Positions 15,303-20,468 of a stretch of 20,468 nucleotides of DNA are shown here, piece by piece. The notes beneath the pieces were generated by a model. That model did not search any database. It saw only the letters and a program-made list of their open reading frames with translations, and had not been told where the DNA came from. Positions within the stretch are counted from its first letter, which is position 1; the number at the start of each line of letters is the position of its first letter. The position numbers and the translations under genes were made by a program. The DNA is taken from the NCBI GenBank assembly GCA_021737445.1, contig JAIPDY010000029.1, positions 1 through 20,468 on the forward strand, in the 5' to 3' direction. Origin of the DNA: Desulfotignum sp. (GTDB lineage Bacteria > Desulfobacterota > Desulfobacteria > Desulfobacterales > Desulfobacteraceae).

Positions 15303-15308
15303 TCCTTC
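15303..15308 (-). promoter_or_regulatory. Ribosome binding site deciding the fabH-type start
   Basis: GAAGGA on the minus strand (15308-15303) is six bases from the ATG at 15296 and supports that start over the upstream TTG at 15326. Confidence 0.65.
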
Positions 15309-15335
15309 AAAAATTCTGTTCTGCAAATTATAAAA

Positions 15336-15372
15336 ATTATAGCGTTATAATATTAATTTGTGTTTAAAGCAA
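15336..15372 (-). promoter_or_regulatory. Possible sigma-70 promoter region of the fabH-type gene
   Basis: On the minus strand TTGCTT (15372-15367) lies 17 bases before TATAAC (15349-15344), and a consensus TATAAT (15341-15336) stands just downstream. ATTATA and TATAAT (15336-15341 and 15346-15351) form a 6+6 inverted repeat with a 4-base spacer over this -10 region, which could be an operator or a by-product of two -10 boxes. Confidence 0.4.
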
Positions 15373-15410
15373 GTTGCCTGTGCCTGACATTTTTTTGATT
15401 TTATAATTTT

Positions 15411-15439
15411 TTGCTTGCATGTCTGAATCCATATATTAT
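15411..15439 (+). promoter_or_regulatory. Possible sigma-70 promoter of the sigma-54 activator gene
   Basis: TTGCTT (15411-15416) lies 17 bases before TATTAT (15434-15439). The -10 box is good and the -35 box is weak. The leader to the ATG at 15484 would be about 38 bases. It is back to back with the fabH-type promoter. Confidence 0.4.
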
Positions 15440-15483
15440 AAGGACTAAGTCATCTGAAAAAAAACGAGAGCTAAGCGATTATC

Positions 15484-16554
15484 ATGAGCACACCCCTTAT
15501 TGGCGTCAGTGAATCCATACGCAAGATCAAAAAACTGATCAACCATGTGGCCAGCACCTGCCTGAATGTTTTAATCACAGGAGAGACCGGGGTTGGCAAG
15601 GAGGTGGTGGCCCAGAGCCTTTATGAAAAATCACCGCGTGCAGACCATCATTTTGTAAAAATCAACTGCGCGGCCCTGCCTGAAACCCTCCTGGAAAGTG
15701 AACTATTTGGATATGAAAAAGGCGCATTCACCGGAGCCCATAAAAAACGACCCGGCAAATTTCAGACAGCGCACAAAGGCGTACTTTTTTTAGATGAGAT
15801 AGGCGACATGCCCCTTTCTTTGCAATCCAAGATGCTCCATGTGCTCCAGAGCGGTGAATTTTCACCACTGGGGTCAGACCATGAGTTCAAAACCGATATA
15901 TGGGTGATTGCCGCCACCAACCAGGACCTGGAGAGCAGCATCAGTTTGAAACAGTTCAGGGAGGACCTGTTTTACCGGCTCAATATTATCCGCATCGATA
16001 TTCCGCCCCTGCGGGAACGCAAACAGGACATTCCTGCCCTGATTGACTATTATTTTACCGAATATAATAAAAAATATCCTGACAACCCTGGCAGCAGGCC
16101 GGATCCCGATTTCATGACCCGGCTTTGCAATTATCCCTGGCCCGGTAATGTAAGGCAGCTCCAGAACTGCATCAAAAAACAGATGGTTCTCAATTCCTGG
16201 GAAAAGGTGTTTGAAGAGATGCCGGGAGAACAGCCCCAAAACAGTGTGCCTGCCATAAACAACTGGGCTGATTCAGACCTTGCCCCCCAGATCCATCCGG
16301 ATTTTGCCAGTGACCGGATCAGCCTGATATCTCAATTTGTGGATCTGTCCACCAGTTCTGATAAACTGTTTCAGGACATCTCTTTAAAAAAAATCAAAAA
16401 AAAAGCCTCGGACCGGGTGGAAAGAGAAGTGATCGCCTTTGTGCTGGACAAGGTGGGATGGAACAGGTCCAGGGCTGCCAAAATTCTCAAGGTCAGCTAT
16501 AAAACCCTTTTATACAAGATAGATGAATTTAATATCACCCCGCCTGTGCCCTGA
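15484..16554 (+). CDS. Sigma-54-dependent transcriptional activator without N-terminal sensory domain
   Basis: The 356-residue protein begins directly with the AAA+ domain. It has LIGVSESI at 5-12, Walker A GETGVGKE (33-40), the sigma-54-contacting loop GAFTGA (80-85) and Walker B LFLDEIGD (101-108). Sensor and Arg-finger residues follow in FREDLFYRLN (158-167), with WPGNVRQLQN (219-228). A linker of about 80 residues precedes a Fis-type helix-turn-helix at about 313-350 (EREVIAFVLDKVGWNRSRAA). Such proteins hydrolyse ATP to open promoters bound by RpoN. With no receiver, GAF or PAS domain it has the PspF-like layout, so control probably comes from a partner protein or from its expression level. 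The ribosome site is weak (GAGAG about 14 bases upstream). I found no -24/-12 sigma-54 site upstream of livK or the fabH-type gene, so its targets are unknown. Confidence 0.9.
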   Translation: MSTPLIGVSESIRKIKKLINHVASTCLNVLITGETGVGKEVVAQSLYEKSPRADHHFVKINCAALPETLLESELFGYEKGAFTGAHKKRPGKFQTAHKGVLFLDEIGDMPLSLQSKMLHVLQSGEFSPLGSDHEFKTDIWVIAATNQDLESSISLKQFREDLFYRLNIIRIDIPPLRERKQDIPALIDYYFTEYNKKYPDNPGSRPDPDFMTRLCNYPWPGNVRQLQNCIKKQMVLNSWEKVFEEMPGEQPQNSVPAINNWADSDLAPQIHPDFASDRISLISQFVDLSTSSDKLFQDISLKKIKKKASDRVEREVIAFVLDKVGWNRSRAAKILKVSYKTLLYKIDEFNITPPVP

Positions 16555-16590
16555 ATAAAAAAAATCTTATCGCTGCATCTATATTATTTC

Positions 16591-16619
16591 TTTACTTCAT
16601 CCCGGATTTTACATATAGA
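16591..16619 (+). promoter_or_regulatory. Possible sigma-70 promoter of the liv operon
   Basis: TTTACT (16591-16596) and TATAGA (16614-16619) are 17 bases apart, each matching four consensus positions. The leader to the livK ATG at 16661 would be about 35 bases. No terminator is visible after the preceding activator gene, so read-through into liv is possible. Confidence 0.35.
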
Positions 16620-16650
16620 ATTTACTTATGTTTTTAACCGTGTTTTGTAA

Positions 16651-16656
16651 AGGAGG
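16651..16656 (+). promoter_or_regulatory. Ribosome binding site deciding the livK start
   Basis: AGGAGG, a near-perfect site, is four bases before the ATG at 16661 and directly precedes the signal peptide. An in-frame ATG at 16628 lacks such a site and would bury the signal peptide. Confidence 0.8.
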
Positions 16657-16660
16657 GAGT

Positions 16661-17836
16661 ATGCGAAAGATTGCTGTTCTGACAGTTGTGGCTTTTTCTG
16701 TGGCCATGTTATTTTCTTCCCTGGCACTGGGTGCCAGAAAGACCATCATTAAAATCGGTATCAATGCCCCCCTGACAGGTGATATCCCCAAAGTGGGGGA
16801 AGGAACCAAGTACGCTGCCCAGATGTGGCTGGAAGATATCGAAAAAGCCGGCGGCCTGGAAGTGGGTGGTAAAAAGTACGATGTGGAACTGGTCATTGAA
16901 GACAATGAATCCAAGGCGGAATCTGCTGTAAAGGCAAACACCAAGATGATTTCCCAGGATGATGTGCTGGCTATCATCGGTCCCCAGTCCTCCAAACAGG
17001 CGGTGCCGGCAGGAGAGGTGGCCAACAAGTACAAAACAGTGATGATCAGCCCCTGGTCCACCAACCCAAACACAACCCTGGACCGGCCCTATGTCTTCCG
17101 GGGCTGCTTTCTGGATCCCTTCCAGGGACCGGTGGTGGCCAATTTTATCACCGAAGAGTTCGGATTCACAAAAGCTGCGGTTCTCTATGATGTGGCCTCT
17201 GACTATCCCAAGGGACTGGCTGAAGTTTTCAAAGATGCCTGGGAAGCAAAACACGGGGCCGGCAGTGTAGTGGCCTATGAAAGCTTTACCACCAAGGATA
17301 CCGATTTTTCCTCCCAGCTCACCAAGATCGTGAAATCCGGTGCCCAGGTGCTGTTCACCCCCCAGTATTACAATGAAGTGCCCCTGATTGTCAGCCAGGC
17401 AAAAGATTTAGGGTGGACCGGCCCCATTGTGGGATCCGATTCCTGGGGATCGGCTGAGACGGTTGAGCTTTGCGGTGAAGACTGTTATGGCCTGTTCTTT
17501 TCCTCCCATTATGCTGCTGCCGGTGCCAAAGGCGCAACCAAAGCGTTTATTGACCGGTATGAAAAAACCTATGGGTATATACCCGATGACGTGGCCGCCC
17601 TGACCTGGGATGCGCTGCGCCTGGCCCAGCAGGCCATTCAGGATGCCGGCAAGATCACCGGCCGCATCGAAAAAGACAGAGAAGCGGTCAGGGATGCCCT
17701 GGCACAGATCAAGGATTTTGACGGCATTACCGGCAAAATGACCTTTACCCAAGAAGGCGACCCCATCAAATGTGCGGTCATCGTCAAGATAAACAACCAG
17801 GGAGAATATGAATTCTACGGCTCCAGCTGTCCCTGA
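16661..17836 (+). CDS. livK: Branched-chain amino-acid ABC transporter, periplasmic substrate-binding protein
   Basis: This is a 391-residue member of the Leu/Ile/Val-binding protein family (type I periplasmic fold). Residues 1-24 form a Sec signal peptide (MRKIAVL, a hydrophobic core, and a likely cut after SSLALGA). The mature protein starts KIGINAPLTG and has IIGPQSSKQAVPAGEVANKY and ISPWSTNP, whose Ser and Thr usually hold the amino-acid head group. AVLYDVASDYPKGLA contains the Asp/Tyr pair typical of amino-acid binders. A closely spaced Cys pair (CGEDC) and a third Cys at the end (SSCP) are present. The true ligand could be a branched-chain or another amino acid or amide; sequence alone does not settle it. 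It is first in the operon with livH, livM and livG. Confidence 0.92.
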   Translation: MRKIAVLTVVAFSVAMLFSSLALGARKTIIKIGINAPLTGDIPKVGEGTKYAAQMWLEDIEKAGGLEVGGKKYDVELVIEDNESKAESAVKANTKMISQDDVLAIIGPQSSKQAVPAGEVANKYKTVMISPWSTNPNTTLDRPYVFRGCFLDPFQGPVVANFITEEFGFTKAAVLYDVASDYPKGLAEVFKDAWEAKHGAGSVVAYESFTTKDTDFSSQLTKIVKSGAQVLFTPQYYNEVPLIVSQAKDLGWTGPIVGSDSWGSAETVELCGEDCYGLFFSSHYAAAGAKGATKAFIDRYEKTYGYIPDDVAALTWDALRLAQQAIQDAGKITGRIEKDREAVRDALAQIKDFDGITGKMTFTQEGDPIKCAVIVKINNQGEYEFYGSSCP

Positions 17837-17869
17837 TGCTTAAGATCCCTGTCCGTTAAACTGCGTTAA

Positions 17870-17911
17870 AACTGTTGCAGGCCGCCCAAAAAAAATCGGC
17901 CTGCAACAGTT
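17870..17911 (+). other. Strong hairpin between livK and livH without a U-tract
   Basis: AACTGTTGCAGGCCG (17870-17884) pairs perfectly with CGGCCTGCAACAGTT (17897-17911), a 15-base stem with a 12-base loop that contains eight A. It is followed by ATCCCAATTC, not T, so it is not a standard terminator on this strand. It stands 13 bases before the livH ribosome site. Such hairpins often stabilise the upstream message and lower downstream expression, which would suit a binding protein needed in excess over its permease. Two near-copies of CGTTAAACTG (17854-17874) lie at its left edge. Confidence 0.7.
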
Positions 17912-17936
17912 ATCCCAATTCAACAGGAGTCGGTGA

Positions 17937-18872
17937 ATGGAATCCTTGATAGAATCCTTAAACTATATCTTGCAAAACATCATCAATGCTCTGCAGCGGG
18001 GCAGTTTCTATGCTGTTATTTCCATCGGATATTCCATGGTTTACGGGGTATTGATGCTGTTTAACTTTGCCCATGGCGATATCTTCATGGTGGGCACCTA
18101 TATCGGCTTTGGCATAGCCACGATGTTTCTGGCAGCCTTTGCCGGTTTTCTGCCTGCTTCTCTCATCTTTGTTGCCACCGTGGTGGTGACCATGTTTCTG
18201 GCATCCTGGATCGGGGTGTTTGTGGAAGTGGCCGGGTACAGGCCTCTGCGCCAGGCCCCCAGGGCATCAGCCGCCATCACAGGACTGATGATAGGTATTA
18301 TCTTTGAGACCGGCATTCTGATCATGCTGGGTGCCAAGCGCTTAAGCTTTCCGCCGTTGATGGAAACAGTCAATTACCATATCGGGGGTATCTATATCAC
18401 CAATGTCAAGGCGATGATCATCATTATTTCTTTGCTGCTCATGCTGGCCCTGCACGCCTTTATCCAGAAAACCAAATGGGGTATGGCCATGAGGGCCATG
18501 TCATACGATTTTCTGGCGGTTCCGCTTATGGGGGTTTCCATCAATATCATTGCGCCGCTGACCTTTGCCGTGGGCGCAGGCCTGGCATCGGTTGCCGGCA
18601 TCCTGTACGGCCAGGCATACCCGATTCTGGATCCCTACATGGGGGTGTTGCTGGGGTGGAAAGCGTTTGTGGCCGCCATCCTGGGTGGCCGCGGTTCCAT
18701 AAAAGGCGCGGCATTGGCCGGATACCTCTTGGGATTTATTGAAATCTTTGTGGCCACGATTTTTCCATCCACCCTGCGGGATTTCATTGCCTATTCCATC
18801 ATCCTGATCATCCTGACCTTCAGGCCCAGGGGATTTTTCGGAATGGAGCACAGCACAAAACTGCGGCTTTAA
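17937..18872 (+). CDS. livH: Branched-chain amino-acid ABC transporter permease LivH
   Basis: LivH is one of two membrane subunits that form the inner-membrane channel of the Liv importer. The 311-residue protein has about eight hydrophobic segments. Family marks are ALQRGSFYAVISIGYSMVYGVL then NFAHGDIFMVGTY (the conserved NxAHG motif), GYRPLRQAPRASAAITGLMIG, WGMAMRAMSYD, the cytoplasmic loop that contacts the ATPase (VAAILGGRGSIKGAALAGYL), and ILTFRPRGFFG at the C-terminus. The ATG at 17937 has AGGAG seven bases upstream. It ends 31 bases before livM. Confidence 0.95.
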   Translation: MESLIESLNYILQNIINALQRGSFYAVISIGYSMVYGVLMLFNFAHGDIFMVGTYIGFGIATMFLAAFAGFLPASLIFVATVVVTMFLASWIGVFVEVAGYRPLRQAPRASAAITGLMIGIIFETGILIMLGAKRLSFPPLMETVNYHIGGIYITNVKAMIIIISLLLMLALHAFIQKTKWGMAMRAMSYDFLAVPLMGVSINIIAPLTFAVGAGLASVAGILYGQAYPILDPYMGVLLGWKAFVAAILGGRGSIKGAALAGYLLGFIEIFVATIFPSTLRDFIAYSIILIILTFRPRGFFGMEHSTKLRL

Positions 18873-18892
18873 TCTCTTGACCCTACACACAC

Positions 18893-18896
18893 AGGA
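18893..18896 (+). promoter_or_regulatory. Ribosome binding site deciding the livM start
   Basis: AGGA is seven bases before the ATG at 18904. A frame opening at a TTG at 18877, four bases after the livH stop, would read through this site and has no good site of its own. Confidence 0.55.
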
Positions 18897-18903
18897 ACGT
18901 CAC

Positions 18904-20187
18904 ATGGGAATTGCAAAAAAATTTCGACAAACATTTTCAACTGTCCCCATACTGGGGTGGTTTCTGGGCATCCTCACAGCCGTACTGATTGAATATTTCT
19001 GGGGGTATGATTATATCTCCTATTACCTGGGCCTGCCCAAGATACCGGTATTGTTCGGGGCGCTGATCATGCTCAAGCAGCCGTTGATGATACCAGGCGC
19101 ACTTGCCTATGATCTGGTTGTATACGTTATTCCGGTACTGGCGGTGGCAAAGCTCACCAGCTTTATCACCAACCCCGGGGCCGCCCTGCTGGAAAAACTG
19201 CCGCTGTGGCTTTCAGCTGTCATTCACCTGGCCTGTTTTTATGCCATTCTCCATTTATGGGCCGGCATCAATGACTACAGGATCCTGGTGGTCAAACTCA
19301 CCCTTGTCTCCATTATTCTCACGGTGAGTGTCAATGTGATCAATGGATACCAGGGGGAATTTTCCTGTTCTCACCCGGGATTCATGGCTCTGGGAGCATA
19401 TGTGTCTTCCATCCTTACCCTGATGCTGTTCACCAATGATAAAATTTTCGGAACCGCCCTGCTGCCACCGGCCTTAGGTCCCTATCTCTTTCCTCTGGTG
19501 CTGCTGGCAGGGGGAGCAGCTGCCGCCATCGGTTCACTGGCCGTGGCCATTCCCTCCTTTCGCACCCGGGGCGATTATCTGGCCATTATCTCCCTGGCAT
19601 TCATGTTTATTGTCAAATCTGCTGTTGAAAACCTGCATGTCATCGGCGGGGCCAGAGGGATGGGGGGACAGCCGGACCTGGCTCCCCTGCCGGTGATTTT
19701 TATCTGGACCATGCTGTGCATCTGGATTATACACAATTTTGTGACCTCTGTTCTGGGCAAGGCGCTGAACACGGTGAGAGATGATGAAGCAGCTGCGGAA
19801 TCCATGACCGTGAAAACAAGAAAAACAAAAATGACCGCTTTTATGTTCGGTGCTTTCTGGGCCGGTATTGCCGGCGGCCTTTTCGCCCATGTGCTCACCT
19901 ATATCAATCCGGGCATGTTCAGCATAAACCGGCTGGCCGAAATCCTTGCCATGGTGTATTTCGGCGGTCTCAACTCCATTGTGGGCTCCATTGTCGGGGC
20001 AGTGAGCATCAATGTGCTGGGAGAGGCCTTACGTCCCTTAGAACTGTTCAAATGGATCATCATTCCGTTGATTTTGATCTTTGTCATGATATTTCGGCCC
20101 TATGGCCTGATCTCTTTTACAGAAATCAATGCAAAAAAACTGCTGCAAGCCAAAAAACATAAAAGCCAACAAGGAGTATCCCCATGA
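18904..20187 (+). CDS. livM: Branched-chain amino-acid ABC transporter permease LivM
   Basis: LivM is the second membrane subunit of the Liv importer. The 427-residue protein has an N-terminal extension of about 130 residues with three or four extra hydrophobic segments. The family core follows: VNVINGYQGEFSCSHPGFMALGAYVS, SFRTRGDYLAIISLAF, GGARGMGG, GKALNTVRDDEAAAESM with the ATPase-contact loop, YINPGMFS, MVYFGGLNSIVGSIVGA and FRPYGLI at the end. The length resembles E. coli LivM (425), which also has an N-terminal extension. Its stop overlaps the livG start as ATGA, so translation of the two is coupled. Confidence 0.94.
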   Translation: MGIAKKFRQTFSTVPILGWFLGILTAVLIEYFWGYDYISYYLGLPKIPVLFGALIMLKQPLMIPGALAYDLVVYVIPVLAVAKLTSFITNPGAALLEKLPLWLSAVIHLACFYAILHLWAGINDYRILVVKLTLVSIILTVSVNVINGYQGEFSCSHPGFMALGAYVSSILTLMLFTNDKIFGTALLPPALGPYLFPLVLLAGGAAAAIGSLAVAIPSFRTRGDYLAIISLAFMFIVKSAVENLHVIGGARGMGGQPDLAPLPVIFIWTMLCIWIIHNFVTSVLGKALNTVRDDEAAAESMTVKTRKTKMTAFMFGAFWAGIAGGLFAHVLTYINPGMFSINRLAEILAMVYFGGLNSIVGSIVGAVSINVLGEALRPLELFKWIIIPLILIFVMIFRPYGLISFTEINAKKLLQAKKHKSQQGVSP

Positions 20188-20468
20188 CCGCACTGCTGAG
20201 CGTTAAAAACATGACCCACTATTTCGGCGGGCTGCGGGCGGTTCACAATTACAACCTGAATATTGCACCCAGGCAGATTTTTGGGCTCATCGGCCCCAAC
20301 GGCGCCGGCAAAACCACGATCTTCAATTTGATCACCGGGGTGTATACCCCTTCTGAAGGGGAAATTTTTTTGGAAAACAAAAACATCAAAGGCCATGAGA
20401 CCAATGAAATAGCTGCCAGGGGCCTGGGCAGAACATTCCAGAACCTGCCGCTGTGGCGGCACATGAAT
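20184..20468 (+). CDS. livG: Branched-chain amino-acid ABC transporter ATP-binding protein LivG (N-terminal part, cut by window edge)
   Basis: The frame starts with an ATG at 20184 that overlaps the livM stop by four bases, with AAGGAG seven bases upstream, and runs 95 residues to the right edge. It opens with LLSVKNMTHYFGGLRAVHNY, then the Walker A motif GPNGAGKTT, FNLITGVYTPSEGEI and the Q-loop region GRTFQNLPLW. These are typical of LivG rather than LivF, as is its place right after livM. Walker B and the signature motif lie outside the window. It supplies ATP hydrolysis for the importer on the cytoplasmic face. Confidence 0.93.
   Translation, partial: MTALLSVKNMTHYFGGLRAVHNYNLNIAPRQIFGLIGPNGAGKTTIFNLITGVYTPSEGEIFLENKNIKGHETNEIAARGLGRTFQNLPLWRHMN

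Noticed and set aside
15369..15384. Sigma-54-like element GGCAC...TTGC on the minus strand upstream of the fabH-type gene
   Set aside because: The distance between GG and GC is 12 bases instead of the required 10, so RpoN would not be expected to bind.
16628..16660. Upstream ATG for livK at 16628
   Set aside because: It would place 11 residues ahead of a clean signal peptide and read through the strong AGGAGG site.
18877..18903. Upstream TTG start for livM
   Set aside because: It reads through the AGGA site that serves the ATG at 18904 and has no good ribosome site of its own.
18904..19290. N-terminal extension of LivM as a novel fused domain
   Set aside because: E. coli LivM has a similar total length and an N-terminal extension with extra membrane segments, so this is normal for one branch of the family.
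1..20468. Search for defence systems, CRISPR, mobile elements, tRNA or rRNA genes
   Set aside because: No repeat-spacer pattern, transposase, integrase, long terminal repeats or RNA-gene cloverleaf was seen. The region is filled with housekeeping and transport genes.

Overview
The window is compact bacterial chromosome of roughly balanced base composition, with A/T-rich gaps between genes. The protein families, a complete branched-chain amino-acid (Liv) transporter start, a bacterial-enhancer-binding protein and an EF-G paralogue fit a Gram-negative anaerobe of the Desulfobacteraceae type (Desulfobacterota). That placement is an inference from protein flavour, not from a marker gene. There are no tRNA or rRNA genes, CRISPR arrays, insertion sequences or prophage genes, and no gene-free stretch longer than about 265 bases.

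Layout. (1) 1-456, minus: the N-terminal part of a TolC-family outer-membrane channel, divergent from purC (660-1547, plus). (2) 1671-8817, minus: read in the direction of transcription, xseA, xseB, ispA, dxs, tlyA and then an EF-G paralogue. The first five overlap or lie within 23 bases of each other and follow a good promoter at 8852-8881. A hairpin with a T-tract at 1579-1621 ends the run. (3) 9082-9783, plus: a Bax-inhibitor-1 family membrane protein with its own promoter and terminator. (4) 9913-12455, minus: glmM, preceded by a GlmU-like left-handed beta-helix protein; both diverge from pgi (12666-14279, plus). (5) 14289-15296, minus: a FabH-type ketosynthase that converges on pgi with a 9-base gap. 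(6) 15484-16554, plus: a sigma-54 activator without a sensory domain. (7) 16661-20468, plus: livK, livH, livM and the start of livG, running off the right edge.

How the genes work together. dxs and ispA supply the isoprenoid precursor pathway and prenyl diphosphates, xseA and xseB encode both subunits of exonuclease VII, and tlyA and the EF-G paralogue act on the ribosome. Pgi supplies fructose-6-phosphate, the entry point to amino sugars. GlmM makes glucosamine-1-phosphate, and the beta-helix protein beside it resembles only the acetyltransferase half of GlmU. The Liv genes build a periplasmic-binding-protein ABC importer.

Most of the window is housekeeping, and I see no clear new defence or mobile system. 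The points most worth a second look are the GlmU-like protein without a pyrophosphorylase domain, the EF-G paralogue that lacks the catalytic histidine, the sensor-less sigma-54 activator, a 16-base perfect palindrome between pgi and the glm pair, and a strong hairpin without a U-tract between livK and livH.
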